Part shown: piece by piece, positions 37,261 to 49,003 of the stretch
How positions within the stretch are numbered: the stretch's first letter is position 1
Layout: each line of letters opens with the position of its first letter
From: Gerris lacustris
Lineage: Eukaryota > Arthropoda > Insecta > Hemiptera > Gerridae
Length of the DNA: 64,000 nt
Direction of reading: 5' to 3'
NCBI GenBank assembly: GCA_951217055.1
Contig: OX578276.1
Location: forward strand, 72,548,144 to 72,612,143
Program-made: the position numbers and the translations under genes
The notes under the pieces: model-generated
What the model saw: only the letters and a program-made list of their open reading frames with translations
What the model was told of the DNA's origin: nothing
The model's database searches: none

Positions 37261-37925
37261 GTAAGGCGTGAATCTCACGTAAAAAGGGTTTCGTTGGTAT
37301 TGTGAACACAAAATTAGTTACAAAAAAGTAACAAAAAATTAAGGGGGGAGGGGAGAAAGTTTTGATTTTTTTTTTGACAAAATGGAGCGCAAACTTAAAT
37401 GTTAACATCAAGTGTTATACATTTTTGAAATCTACTCTTCAATACCTTTCATTTGATACCCCACTTAAAATTTAAAAAAAAAAATTTTTTGTTCGAGTGA
37501 CATGAATTATCCGCCATCTTGGATTTCCAGTTATAGCGGAAATACTATTTTAGGGGGGGGGGACACGCAAAATTTCGATGTTTTTTGACAAAATGGCGCT
37601 GAAAATTAAGCACTACCCCTAAGTGGTATATATATTTCTATTCTACTCTTTAATACTTTTCATTTGATACCCCACTCAAAATTTAAAAAAAAAAAAATTT
37701 TTTTCGCGACGTGAATTATCCGCCATTTTGAATTAGAACAGCTGATAATATTGAGTTCGCTATATTTTTCCTGTGTGCGCGTCAAAACTATCTTTTACAC
37801 TGGAAAGTTTCACGTTTTTATCTCTTTTGGTTCAAAAGTTATTGGAACCGTACAGAGTGACAGACAGACACAGGAACGAAACTATAAGGGTTTCTTTTTT
37901 TTTGGTTTTACCAACGAAACCCTAA
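37261..37925 (-). mobile_element. Repeat R5 insertion, minus copy
   Basis: Ends are gtaaggcgtgaatctcacgt at the left and ggttttaccaacgaaaccct at the right, matching the ends of 61338-61770 in reverse. Compared with the intact palindrome arm (34886-34900, ctagaaaaaatcgat) the flanks suggest a short duplication of about 8 bases (aaaaattg against aaaaatcg). It holds a nine- to ten-base G run near 37553. Confidence 0.75.
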
Positions 37926-38065
37926 AAATCGATGTTTTATTGATTTTTTTATACATCAATTTTCAAATAAAAAGCGGCACCATTTAAAATTTTCCGATTA
38001 ACCTGAAACTTTCAAATAAATCATTTTTTCATGTATTTGCACAAAGTTAGGGGTTGGGAGCTAAA

Positions 38066-38389
38066 ATTAAATATTATATGATACATTATTTTTAAACGTG
38101 AGATAAAATAAATTATTGACATTGAATCTGTTGAATTTGTTACCTTTGCTTTGTTGCGTGAAACTATTGAGACGCAAAATGGAAGGAGAAAGTGGAATGG
38201 ATAAGAGGCACAAAATGGTATTAGAGTGAATTCGCAGTCCAACGTCATAATCTGAGTTCGCTGCAAAGAAAGCTGTGGCTTGTTCCACTTTAGTGATAGC
38301 ACGTCCACTCACGTCAGCAATTTATAATCCTTATATTCCTGAATAATTATCGAGACCTGAAAAAACAGTCAACTAGTGAGGTACATAGC
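38066..38389. other. Unassigned spacer
   Basis: Two overlapping minus-strand open frames (38021-38312) show no recognisable domain. Nothing else is seen. Confidence 0.35.
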
Positions 38390-39005
38390 TTCTTTGCACC
38401 CTATCGCCTATCACGTACATTATTAATTTTATTAATTTACAACCCATTATTTTCTAATTTAATTGGTTCCCCCATTTTTACAATCGGTGAAAATTGCTTT
38501 TTACTGTAGTAAAAGTATCACTTTAGCACTATTTAATGTACGCAGACAGTTGAAATAAATATGAGACTACATCATGTGGGCTACTTTCAATATAAATATC
38601 TTATAAATCGGATGAGTAACTTTTAAAGATATAAGTGTTAATTAGAAATAACTTCGTTCGCATGTGGACGAGACACTTACATGGGACCAACAGTAGGCTT
38701 TATTTTATGTTGGCCCCTTTCTTTAAATCTACCAAAATTGTTTTTTACAGGAATATAATATCAATTTTCAGTTATTTAATGTGCCCAGAAAGTTTAAATT
38801 TCATTTTACGCAGACAAGTTTCATTAAAATCGGAAAAGTAGTTTTTCGGGCCAAAATGGTGGATTGGATGTGGTAGTTCGCAAAAATATTGATTGACAGA
38901 CAGTCACGAGACAAAAAATGTTCCCTGGTGACTGAAACGGATCTAATTAATATCCGTCCATAAATATTTGAAATCGGAGACATTTTTCAGAACGATCCGT
39001 TAGGA
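38390..39005 (+). repeat. Dispersed repeat R1, diverged plus copy
   Basis: Follows 52840-53380 in order: acatagcttctttgcaccct, cacgtacattattaatttta, ttcgcatgtggacgagac, catgggaccaacagtaggc, agacaaaaaatgttccctgg and aaatcggagacattttt. Confidence 0.65.
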
Positions 39006-39019
39006 ATACATTGGTTGAG

Positions 39020-39960
39020 TTAGGCGACAAAATTGATGACCCCCAAATAGCCTCTGAAGCTCAATCTTTGACTAACCAGATGGAAAACTTTTCCTTCATC
39101 GTAACTCTCACCTTGTAGAATGACATTCTTTTTGAAGTTAATTTGATCAGTAAAAACATTCAAGGGAAAGAGGTAGACACCAGTAAATGTTCTGAAAAGT
39201 TCAATAAGTGTTTGGAGTTATTAAACAGATTTAGAGAGAATGGATATGTGGAATCTTCGCTAAAGAAATAACTGCTAAACTTGGTATCGAACCTGTTTTT
39301 CCCGAGAAAAGGATTCGTAAACGAAAACGCGTTTTTTTTGTATGAGTCTTCTGAGGAAGTGCAATCGTCACCTGAAGAAACCTTTATGAGAGAAGTTTTT
39401 TTTCATCCATTAGTGGATAACGTTTTAAACTCACTTAAGAAGAGGTCAACTGCGTTGAAAGGACACCAACAAGTGTAGTGTGGGGATTTTTGGGTTATGT
39501 TGCTCAACTTCCAGGGATGAAGATCTAAAACAATTTTGTTTGGACCTTGAAAGACATTTAACTGACAAAACAACCAAAGTGTCTTATATCAACGGCAATG
39601 AACTGTATCGTGAACTTTTACATGTAAGTTCGATTTAGGATCATGGAAATAACAAGAACAAAGTCACACCAAAAGAAGTCTTGTGTATGATTAAAAACAC
39701 AAACAGTAATGATTTGTTTCCACAAGTTTGTGGGTCGCATTAAGAGTGTTACTAACAATACCCGTGACAGTTGCTAGTGCCGAACGAAGCTTAAGTAAGC
39801 TGAAGCTTATAAAAACTTATTTGTGCTCTACAAATGGCACAGGAAAGGCTGAACTCTCTCGCAATTCCAGCAATGACCAGCGGCGGTTTTTGTATTAGCC
39901 TTGAAAGGGACAAAGAACCAGATATTTTGGGGGGTACGATAAACTCTACCTATATGCAAT
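39020..39960 (+). pseudogene. hAT transposase-like (ZMYM1-type) pseudogene
   Basis: Remnant of a hAT-superfamily transposase of the type often annotated zinc finger MYM-type protein 1-like. Recognisable in order: ASEAQSLTNQMENFSFIV and YDILFEV-like NDILFEVNLISKNIQ (39050-39165), IEPVFPEKRIRKRKRVFF (about 39285-39338), then a long C-terminal part ending in VTVASAERSLSKLKLIKTY (about 39764-39820), the hallmark hAT dimerisation motif, followed after a frame slip by MAQERLNSLAI. At least three frameshifts and several stops separate these, so it is non-functional. The N-terminal BED/TTF-type zinc finger is not visible, so the copy is 5' truncated. Confidence 0.8.
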
Positions 39961-40340
39961 ATTTCAAGTTTCTAGGATTGTTAGAAATGCCTTAGAATTA
40001 TGATGAGTGAGTCAGTGAGTTAGTCAGTCAGTGACGAAATAACAAAACTTTAGGCTCATATATCTTATGATCTACTATGGGTAGATGTTAGATTTTTTAT
40101 TTCTGGCTCGTGAACTTTAAATTCAAATTAATTTTATAAATCTAAGTTTCTTCAATAGGATAATAGAGGGGAGTCCAAATTTCCGTGAGTTGGATCCAGT
40201 AAAGGATGATACGGCTGTGCTCGACTTGGCGGGGATTTATAAACCCCAGATATTTGATATCCCCAGATTTATAAACAATTGTATCCATTTTTATTCTAAA
40301 ACAACAAAGGGAAGTAACATTCTAAAAAAATACCTACTAT
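39961..40340. other. Spacer with a GTCA-type simple repeat
   Basis: Tandem gtgagtcagtgagttagtca words lie at about 40006-40035. The open frame at 40190-40375 has no recognisable domain. Confidence 0.4.
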
Positions 40341-40348
40341 TTAACGAC

Positions 40349-40592
40349 ATGAATTATAATGAGAGGGTATGTTAGCGAGATGCAGTCACATAATACATAA
40401 CATTTATGACATGTTATAAAGGAATCATTCCTTTATAACAAGTCGTAGAATCAACCTCAACCTTTGTTGCATTATTTTTATGTTATATTTTGCTTCTTGC
40501 TCTGATGATGCTATTAAATTTAGCGAAACGTTAGCATGAACTTTCTTACGGTGTTTTATTTGACATCTCGCAAACATAACCTCTCATTATAC
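40349..40592. repeat. Inverted-repeat fragment R11 with hammerhead-like phrase
   Basis: The ends ataatgagagggtatgttagcg (40351-40372) and cgcaaacataacctctcattat (about 40567-40588) are inverted copies. A 27-bp near-complete palindrome with a 1-nt centre lies at 40413-40439. At 40502-40528 ctgatga, a short gct/agc stem and gaaa follow each other. One extra base (T40509) between ctgatga and the stem departs from a canonical hammerhead core, so it is only hammerhead-like. Related to 15590-15800. Confidence 0.55.
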
Positions 40593-41029
40593 TTGAACTG
40601 TCACGAACCACCTTAATTATTAGATACAAATTACATAATATGTTTCACTATTTATACATATTCCGTTATCCTCGAATCGAAGCTGAGTTTATTTTTTTAT
40701 TTTTTTAAACTTATTATTTGATTTACCGTGGGCCTTCTCCTAGATTATAACCCTGATGATAATGTTTTATTCTGTTTAATATTATTATTACACAATTTGT
40801 GTTAGTTATTGCAGTAGCAAAAAACATGGTATCACATTGCTGAAATATTATTATTATTTATTTTTCCACCATGCCAGGGATGCCCATCCCCCCCCCCCCC
40901 CCCCAGGCCAATGGCGCATACCCCCATAAACTGCCTGAATCAATTGGAATATTTAAAAAAAATCCCCCACATCTCGGACAAATACCCCAGAATTGGATTC
41001 CCCCAAACATCCAGTGGGCACCCCTGCTT
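40593..41029. other. Spacer with a small hAT-like inverted-repeat segment
   Basis: cagggatgcccatccc (about 40874-40889) and the inverted gtgggcacccctg (about 41016-41028) look like hAT-type ends around 155 bp with a C18 tract, but the flanking 8-mers do not match, so this is not called as an insertion. Confidence 0.35.
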
Positions 41030-41215
41030 TAAGCTTACCGAAAATTGCGGAAGCATTGTGATCGTTCTGAAGAACGAATTATTCCAATACAGAAATCCAT
41101 TTCCCACATCAGGGAACATTATTGGTCTCGTGTCAGTCTTTCGGTCTGCCCAACATTTTTGTGAAACAACATACCTTTAAAAATACCGTGTGCCACATTA
41201 CTTGGCAGATATTTT
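41030..41215 (-). repeat. Dispersed repeat R1 fragment
   Basis: Shares agcttaccgaaa, gatcgttctgaagaacgaat, catcagggaacattattgg and gtgccacattacttggcaga with the minus copy at 58770-59385, with the middle deleted. Confidence 0.65.
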
Positions 41216-43290
41216 TATTTTGAAACCGAAAGTTATAGCAAAAGAATAAAGGTAAATCGGTAATCGGTAAACTTATTGAGAGTGTGACTTAAAATTTATT
41301 TTATAAAATTTTGTGTTGCTTATTAATTAATTTTAGTTTATTGTTGGCATTGAAGACGTGAACTTTTATTCTGAACCTTGTGTATGGAACGTCAAAGGAG
41401 TTGCCGGAGCACTATCTACCAGACCAAATACAATTAGAGATAAGTGATTGTGTAAGCAGAAGGAGAATAATGAAGTGTATACTAAAGGTGGTTCAGGTTA
41501 AAGAGCTGTATTAGATGAGGTCAAGTCCTCTTAGTGAAGGTTAAGTCAAGGAGTAAGCCTAACCTGTGTTTGACTTGAGCTCAAACAAGCTACCCTATCA
41601 ACAAGTAGGCCACCATCTACGCAGATACCACCAGTTCACCCCTGCCTTGTTATATACTTACACCTTTTCACGTCACCTTCTAATATTACCTCTAAAATTC
41701 GTCAACTAACTAACGTCCGTTTAAATTTAAAATAATTTAATTGTTAAAAATACCAAGCATTAAACATTTTGTTTTGTTAGATTGACTAAATAATATTTAT
41801 TCATTCCACAAAACTACTGCCGCCTGCCGCCTACACGAAAATGTCTGTTTCGAGCCCCAAGAAGGTAGATTTTTTTTACATTAAAGTATTGAGCAATTGA
41901 TACATTCTGTGATAATTTTACCCCCTGCCATATTTGTTATGTAAAAGTTTCTTTAGTATCCTTACCCAATGAGATACTTAATACTTATTATGTAAAATTA
42001 CGCTTGATCATCCAATTTCCTGTGAAAGCGCCTTATACAATTATAACAGGTATTTGAATGCACTAAATTTAAACAATTTTTAATCAAATTGTTAATCAAT
42101 TTTTTAAATAATTGTATTTCAGAGATTAGGGAGGGGGCTTTTATTTTTTCCTCAGAATCGTTTCCGCAGAGACCAGTCAATTTTTTAATAATACATTTTT
42201 TTAGCTATAGAATAGAAGGTTCTTAAAACATGCAAATTCAATTTTCGCGCAACTATACCTTTTTTGTGTATACATACGAACATAAGAAAGAAACGTAATA
42301 GATAGGTTTTTAAAGTTCTATCTCTCAGTCAAATAGTTTGTCATTTTGTATTTATTAACTGAATAGATACAATCACATTTTGTTTGTAATTCATGTATGA
42401 TATATATGACCTCTACACCATCCATTGGTGATGTTTCACACTAATATATTTTTTTATATAAAATATTTCGTGCTGTTTTTTAGACCTAAGAAAGAGTGCC
42501 CTCTTCTATATACCGTCGTCTTACCCCCTACTGGGTCACGTGGTATTCTCTCGACCAGTCGCAAAGTAATGCCTACACATAAGAACACACTCATTATCGT
42601 TTTATAGTACATGTTTATTAATCATAATACTCTTACAAAGTAACTATAGGTTAATTTCTCGCATAAGTATGGTCCTCTAAACTCTAACGCAACAACAAAA
42701 AATAAACATAGTTGTTTTTTAAATAAATATAATTTTTTTTTATCTAGTTAACATATTAATCTTACTTTATCCCTATGGAAGGTAGAGGGAAGGTAATTCC
42801 TTCCTATCGTTAATTTTCATACTATTTATTTCATATTTTTAGACTCTCAATGTTTTTGAACTTATGACCGGGTGTTTTTTTCTGGTAAAAAGTTAGTTTT
42901 CTTGGTTGGATGAAGGGCAAGTATATACTGGCCGGGAGAGGCTAGATCAAAGCGGGCTTTGAAGCGGTAATCCCTCACCTGTGAGCTTTTTTAAAAACCC
43001 AAATCACGGCTGAGTGGGCCCAGCAAAGGCAAGGGGGTACATCGGCCCAACCCCTTTTTACTCCGAGCTTTACACTTTACTTGCTTTTCATCCAGGCCCT
43101 GAAGCAACTCGTCTTTTCCCAAGGGATCAAAATCAGTCCATCCCCTAGACTCTTCTCCTTTCTCTTACTAAAGTTTCTTTTGGGCAAATATCATCTTCTT
43201 TTATACCAACCCAAAACCATATCAAATCCTACAAATTAACATGAAAACGGGTAAAAGCTTCTTAGTTTTGTTAAAGTTATTAAAATGTTT
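41216..43290. other. Unassigned AT-rich DNA
   Basis: No gene is recognised. Locally GC-richer patches (41390-41640 and 42900-43150) contain no protein or RNA family that could be identified. Confidence 0.35.
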
Positions 43291-43295
43291 AACTA

Positions 43296-43296
<1 letters not shown>

Positions 43297-43366
<70 letters not shown>
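43297..43366. repeat. (TA)n microsatellite
   Basis: About 70 bp of uninterrupted TA dinucleotide. Confidence 0.98.
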
Positions 43367-43371
<5 letters not shown>

Positions 43372-44511
43372 GTTTTAATCTAAAGATTAGTTCAAAATAT
43401 ATATTTCAGAGATTGTTAAAATTCTAGGCACTAACGAAGGCTAAAGATAATGTAGATTACCCATTTCCGTTTAATTTATTTATCTGCTATAAAAGTATTT
43501 ATTAAAGTAAGTTAACCATGCTCAAATTTTTGAATCCTTAAACCAAAACTCAAATATATTTCCTGAAAAATTGCTGATCTTAAGGCAATTTAAAAATCGG
43601 ATGAAAAGACATAAGAAAATAAAACTCTACACTTGGCTAGGCTTAATAACTATCAGCAAAAAGATCAATTATATAAACAACAGTTATGTATGCAATTACA
43701 AAGAATAAACAGAAGTATTTGCATAGAAATTCTCTGAAATACATACTAAAAATGACCACATGAGCTGAAAGAATCGTATTGCAAAATTCAGTAAAATAGT
43801 ACCACAAAACCGGATTTGCGGACCAGAAAAGGACCTAGAGATACTTCTGAAATTACAGAAACAAAACATCGGTCCGAGACAACTCAGACTGAACTTTCTC
43901 ATATAATATCGGTCCCTGATCCCAGAAACCATAAAATATAATATTATCTATACAGACATATACGTGTGTCGATTCGCGTGCTGACTGTGAACCCACCTTT
44001 AGGAACCCTCTTATAGAACCTACGAAGTGAAGTGAGAGTCCCACCCAGCACCACCGTCTGCTTCTACTCCAATAATCCTTTTAAACTATAATCTGATCAT
44101 GATTAACTATTAGTTTGCTTAATATTAAATATGTATTGCATCCAGCTCACTTCAATGATAAAGCCACGCGATGCCTAGTTAATATATTACAAAATGTGTT
44201 TAACAAGTATTTGTTTACTTTTTGATTTCGCCTTTCAACAAAATCAGATATATGGGCTCAGATGGCACTGGAAATAAAGATATCGAGCTTAAATAGCTAC
44301 ATGGAAAAAATTAAAAATTTGCAAGAGGCAGAAGAACTTATCATAGATAAAAAAACAAGCAAAAACCATGCTGTAAGTTTTATTTGTAGATTATTCTTTT
44401 AATTTAAAAATTTGGCTAGAGTCATTAAATATACAGTACAAAAAGAGACAAGCACTTACAATAATAAAATACAAACTAAAGAAGCGGGCACGACATCGCT
44501 GACTGCCAATA
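43367..44511. other. Unassigned DNA with repeat fragments
   Basis: atcggtccgagacaactcag followed by aactttctcatata (43869-43907) is shared with the end of repeat R4 near 23204. No gene is seen. Confidence 0.45.
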
Positions 44512-45317
44512 TAGGGTGTTACCGACCTAAACCGAAAAAATTGTTTGGGTGAAACTAGATCCAAAATGGAGCAACACTCCACCAAGCTCACTTTTCTATC
44601 TCAATCCGTTGCCGAGATATGATAAAAATAAAATTGTTTGGGTGAAACTAGATCCAAAATGGAGCAACACTCCACCAAGCTCACTTTTCTATCTCAATCC
44701 GTTGCCGAGATATGATAAAAATAAAATTGTTTGGGTGAAACTAGATCCAAAATGGAGCAACACTCCACCAAGCTCACTTTTCTATCTCAATCCGTTGCCG
44801 AGATATGATTTTTTAAAGATTTTTTTTTAAAAAAACACGTTTCTTGCTAATAAAACAGCAATTTCTCCACTTCAAGTCAATTATTTTTAACTTTTAGCCA
44901 TATTTTCGAAAGAGTATTAAATGAGAAAGTTTTTGTGAGATTTGCCAGCCTTCAAGAGTTTTTCTAGGAAAATAGTAAGCGTTCAAAGAATTTCAGAAAT
45001 TTTATTTTTTATAATTTTTGAACGTTTGAACTGATATTTCGGTGTTTAGTTAATAATTCTCAAAAATAAAAATGCTCTAGTTTTATAGGAAATTTAACGC
45101 TGATTTCGAAAATATGGTTAAAAGTTAAAAATAATTGACTTGAAGTGGAGAAATTGCTGTTTTATTAGCAAGAAACGTGTTATTTTTAAAAAAATTCTTT
45201 AAAAAATCATATCTCGGCAACGGATTGAGATAGAAAAGTGAGCTTGGTGGAGTGTTGCTCCATTTTGGATCTAGTTTCACCCAAACAATTTTTTCGGTTT
45301 AGGTCGGTAACACCCTG
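44512..45317. mobile_element. Foldback MITE with long inverted arms, TA target, and 3 x 93 bp amplification in one arm
   Basis: Ends tagggtgttaccgaccta (44512) and taggtcggtaacaccctg (to 45317) are inverted and flanked by TA on both sides (44510-44511 and 45318-45319), as for Tc1/mariner-type non-autonomous elements. The arms extend inward to about 44911 and from about 45102. Within the left arm a 93-bp unit is present three times (starts 44539, 44632, 44725), while the right arm has it once. Because 93 is a multiple of 3 the tandem reads as an open frame of 31-residue repeats, which is probably incidental. Confidence 0.88.
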
Positions 45318-45322
45318 TATTA

Positions 45323-46461
45323 TAGGTTTGTTCCAACCACCAGTTCCGAATCAGTTTCGGATTAGTCTGTGATTGACGTAATGCGCATGCGCGATCATTG
45401 ACCGTTGGGAATTAATTTGTGATTTCGTTTTTGTTGGAACGCTCCTTTCTCTAACCAAACTGTTTGCTGTGGTAGGTTTTAGCACTGTTATCAGAACAAC
45501 TTTTTGAGTTGATCGTTTATGTGATTTTGCGTTCCTGTGCTATCAAAAATACCTGAACTTATTAATATTAATGATATGGATGATGGATGAGTCAATAGTT
45601 GATGAAGATAAGTGCCAGTCGCTTAAATCAGGGCCTGATATAGGCCGCCTAGAAGCTCGCACAACAAGGGGGGGGGGGGGGCACACCACAAAAGTTTAAT
45701 TTTCTAATGCTAATTAAGCTCGAAAGTTGGAAGTAAAACTTACATACTCATAGAGGATATGACGACACACATGCACACATTTTAGAAATGTTTATTTAAT
45801 ACATGAATTCACGATTTCATTTCGATTTACTTATTTTCATTTATTTATTTATTATTTTCGGGCTTACTGTGGTGAGCCAGTTTTAGTAGACTCACGGCAC
45901 ACACGTATTTTTACTGATAAAATCCTAAATGCTCTTTTGTTTTAAAAAACAAATATTAATCTTAGTCCAGTTAACGAAAGAAATATTGCGGAAATAAATC
46001 GGATTCTTTCGATATGTGTTTGAAAATGGAATAAGTATCAAAAGTCCATCTTGGAAAATAGGTCCAATTTTTATTTTTTTTCAGAAATATCTAGAAAATG
46101 GCATTATATGCACAAAAATTCATCGTCGCATTCGTACAAAAACATTTTAAAAAGAAGAGTTGATTCGCAAGAAAGTAAAATAATAGGCGAGCGAAATCAA
46201 AACAAAAACAATGAAGCAGAGCGGAAGGTTACGTTTCTGTTCACCCAAACTCAATCCCAAACTACTAGTCCCTGCCGCCGATCGCTGACTGCTCTGACTG
46301 GTTCCAAACTAATCCGTGATTTAATCAGAGCGTGGTTGGAACAGCCGATTAACAGTCGGAGTCAGTCAGAGTTGGAGTTTGGGCTCGTTGGAACGCTTTT
46401 TTCCCAATGCGCATGGTCGGACAGTTCCAAACCAGTTTGAAGAGTGGTTGGAACAAACCTA
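45323..46461. mobile_element. TIR element (non-autonomous DNA transposon), about 1.14 kb
   Basis: Ends taggtttgttccaaccac (45323) and gtggttggaacaaaccta (to 46461) are an 18-bp inverted pair. Subterminal words are repeated inwards (gttggaacgctc near 45434, gttggaacgctttt near 46387, aatgcgcatg near 45378 and 46407). It abuts the foldback MITE. The interior has a 14-nt G run at about 45669 and an ORF (46051-46440) without a recognised domain whose C-terminus is made of the subterminal repeat. The target duplication is unclear. Confidence 0.75.
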
Positions 46462-46732
46462 ATATATACCCCGTATCAGATTGATGTTTGTAAAACTTTC
46501 TTTTTTTCATACTTTGCGTAATAACTCGAGAACTACAAAAAAAAAAAAATATATTTAGTTTACGATATTCGAAAGAGGAGTAATTGTATACTTTAAATGC
46601 ATATTTCTTTGATCAAACAAATCGGGTTTGTTATCAATGTGATATAATCTACTAAAATGAATACTTAACTTTATCAAGTAAATCAAACAGAGCTATTTTA
46701 TTTTTATTACAAGCTTTTATTTAACTTGCAAT

Positions 46733-46860
46733 GTTTGTATGTATTTACGTATGCACGCATGTACTATGTACGTACGTACGCATGCACGTATGTGCTTATG
46801 TACGTATGTGTGTATGTACGGGCTTACGCGTATGTATGTATGTATGTTCGGGTAAAATCT
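46733..46860. repeat. Alternating purine-pyrimidine (GTAY)n microsatellite
   Basis: Degenerate tandem of tatg, tacg and tgtg words, with CG-containing steps; alternating purine-pyrimidine over more than 100 bp. Confidence 0.9.
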
Positions 46861-47534
46861 TGCAACTAAATTTTAAAGCAGTTATTCTCAACCGATTAAA
46901 TTGAAATTTTGCATACACGTTTAGTTTGGATGACAATGCATGGTTAGCTAAGTGACGTCATTCTAAATCCAATATGGCGGATTAGTTATTTTTTAAGTAC
47001 GCCCATGATATGGGTATCAAATGAAAGGGTTTGCTGAGTAGAATTCGAATAAAAGCTTGTATTAAAAAATGTTTTTTTAATGAAATTATTCTAATTTTTT
47101 AAAAGCAATTTAATGAAAAATACACTGCCACTTTATGATTTTAAGTTTAAAATCAATTATTGTCTTATTTATTTCATTTCCCCCGAATGAAGCCTGGTCG
47201 CTTGGTCTCGAGGTCCCTAGGCTCGCTGAACTATTGAAGAGGTAGGTCAAATAGAGGGGTGGGGCTACTAAGCCACCTCCTACTCCCCTCCTCTATCACC
47301 CTCCCCGCGTTCTCTATAATAAAAAAAAAACTATTAATAGTTTTACCCTTCTTTAACATTTCATATAGCGGTGTCGCTGTTGGTTTTATTAAAAACATTG
47401 TATTTGAAAAAAATGTTTGTCTCATTAAATAGATGAAGTAAGATTTTTTTTCCACCTAAAATTCCAATTTTAAATTTGAAGTTAACGTTTACGCGAGCGT
47501 TGCGCACGAACGCTTAGGAGGATAAAGTTGTCTA
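46861..47534. other. Repeat debris
   Basis: 46970-47060 (aatatggcggattagtt, gcccatgatatgggtatcaa, gaattcgaataaaagctt) is shared in part with 51700-51780. No gene is seen. Confidence 0.5.
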
Positions 47535-47745
47535 ACGAACTCGTCCTGGCCATTGGTAAAATGAACATGTTTACCAAATTTCATTAAAATCGGTCAACTT
47601 TTACTGAAGTTATCGTTACACGTTTCAGACAGGGGGTCGCGTACACACAGACCGATAGACAGACAAGAGACCAAAAATGTTCCCTAATGTCTGAAACGGA
47701 TTTCTGTCTTGGAATTTTTAAAATCGGAGACATCACATGTTTTCG
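47535..47745 (+). repeat. Mixed fragment of repeats shared with 23.9 kb and R1
   Basis: The first half matches 23870-23990 (aacgaactcgtcctgg, ggtcaacttttactgaagtt). The second half matches R1 (agaccaaaaatgttccctaa, gtcttggaatttttaaaatc). Confidence 0.6.
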
Positions 47746-48898
47746 TTCGTACTTTGTAAATCAATAATACTAGAGGTGGATCATTATTCAGGATTACCTA
47801 TATAATTGAATTCCTAATGGATTTATTATTTTTACACTGTTTTGCATTAGTCAAACTATTTTCTGTTAATGGAATAACTATTAAATTTATCAACGGCTTT
47901 ATAATCAACTCTGAATTCATCTTTGCCAAAAATTTATTCTAAAGTTACGCCAATGAGTTGCTATGTGCTACAGTCTAGTAGCTAGACGATTCTCTTTCAT
48001 TATCGTTTATTGTATAAATGCATTCCATATACTATCACATAACACACATTACTCACATTACTATAGGTAGGTATGAATATTTCATTGCTCCTCTTTACAC
48101 GAGTGTTTTAATTAGGTTCAAAGTTCTAGAGCTCTCGTTCATATTCCACAAAGTGAATAAAACATTGTTTTATTAGCATAATTACTTTAAGAGAGCATGA
48201 GAACACAAGGATGATCTGTGCAATGCAGGGAGTGTAATTAAGCCGGTGTGAAATGAGATATAACCCCAACTGCATATCACAAAAGGCTAATATGATTCCG
48301 AAATATTGTAAAAGCGGAAAAGAATGTGTCAGGATTCACCAGTCACCCTTTTGATTTAGATTAAAATAAATTAACTCTAAATTATGTCAAGCATTGATAA
48401 TATTTTTAATTATATATCTTATTATATTCATCATAGCATAATAAATCTCTCACGAATTTCAAAAGGTTATTCATTTCATAAAAGTATTTTATACACAACG
48501 AGCCCATAGACTCGTGGCAACGGGCTTAATTTTTTATTTAGAAAAAAGTAATGAAATAAATTAATTTAGATATCTATTTAGCTTAGCAAGGACTAATCTT
48601 TTCGTGGTGCGTTGTCATCGGGACACTACTCCATTATATAAATGATATTGCTCCACTAATCTTGTCCTAAACTAAGGGTTTAGTTTTTTGAAAACACTGA
48701 TACCAAAGGGCTATAAGTGAAACTATAAAGGAGGAAAGATAGAACAATGTGTCCGAGTATAAATGTCTAGGGGTATGAGTATATTGAAGTGACTGTAGAG
48801 AGAGCGATGAGAGCGGAGAAAAATAGCATTGAGTTAAGCTCTGCTTCGGGGGTGTTCACGTTGGAGCTGCGTAAAGCAAAGCGAACCAGGGCGTATCT
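47746..48898. other. Unassigned AT-rich DNA
   Basis: No gene is recognised. Confidence 0.35.
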
Positions 48899-48902
48899 AA
48901 TA

Positions 48903-48960
<58 letters not shown>
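48899..48960. repeat. (TA)n microsatellite
   Basis: Left TA array of the first ribozyme-bearing unit. Confidence 0.98.
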
Positions 48961-48964
<4 letters not shown>

Positions 48965-49003
48965 CAATGGAATACCGTGTTATTGCACACTGAAATGAGG
49001 TAC

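Larger units (their letters stand above)
35445..38065. repeat. Older diverged relative of the palindrome arms, with two later insertions
   Basis: 35480-35640 resembles a left-arm segment (about 33740-33860) and 35820-36022 plus 36714-37260 plus 37926-38065 follow the right arm (34130-35030) in order. Where the arm is continuous, this copy is interrupted twice: by the MADF-carrying element (36024-36713) and by an R5 copy (37261-37925). The arm sequence therefore serves as the empty-site reference for both insertions. Divergence is clearly greater than between the two palindrome arms. Confidence 0.8.

Noticed and set aside
40874..41028. Possible 155-bp hAT MITE with CAGGG(G/A)TGCCCA ends
   Set aside because: The flanking 8-mers do not match, and the ends pair only over about 12 bases.
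44549..44830. ORF with three exact 31-residue repeats
   Set aside because: Produced by a 93-bp tandem inside a foldback MITE; both ends lie in element sequence and the other arm lacks the repeats.
46051..46440. 129-codon ORF
   Set aside because: Lies inside a TIR element and its C-terminus is translated subterminal repeat; no recognised domain.
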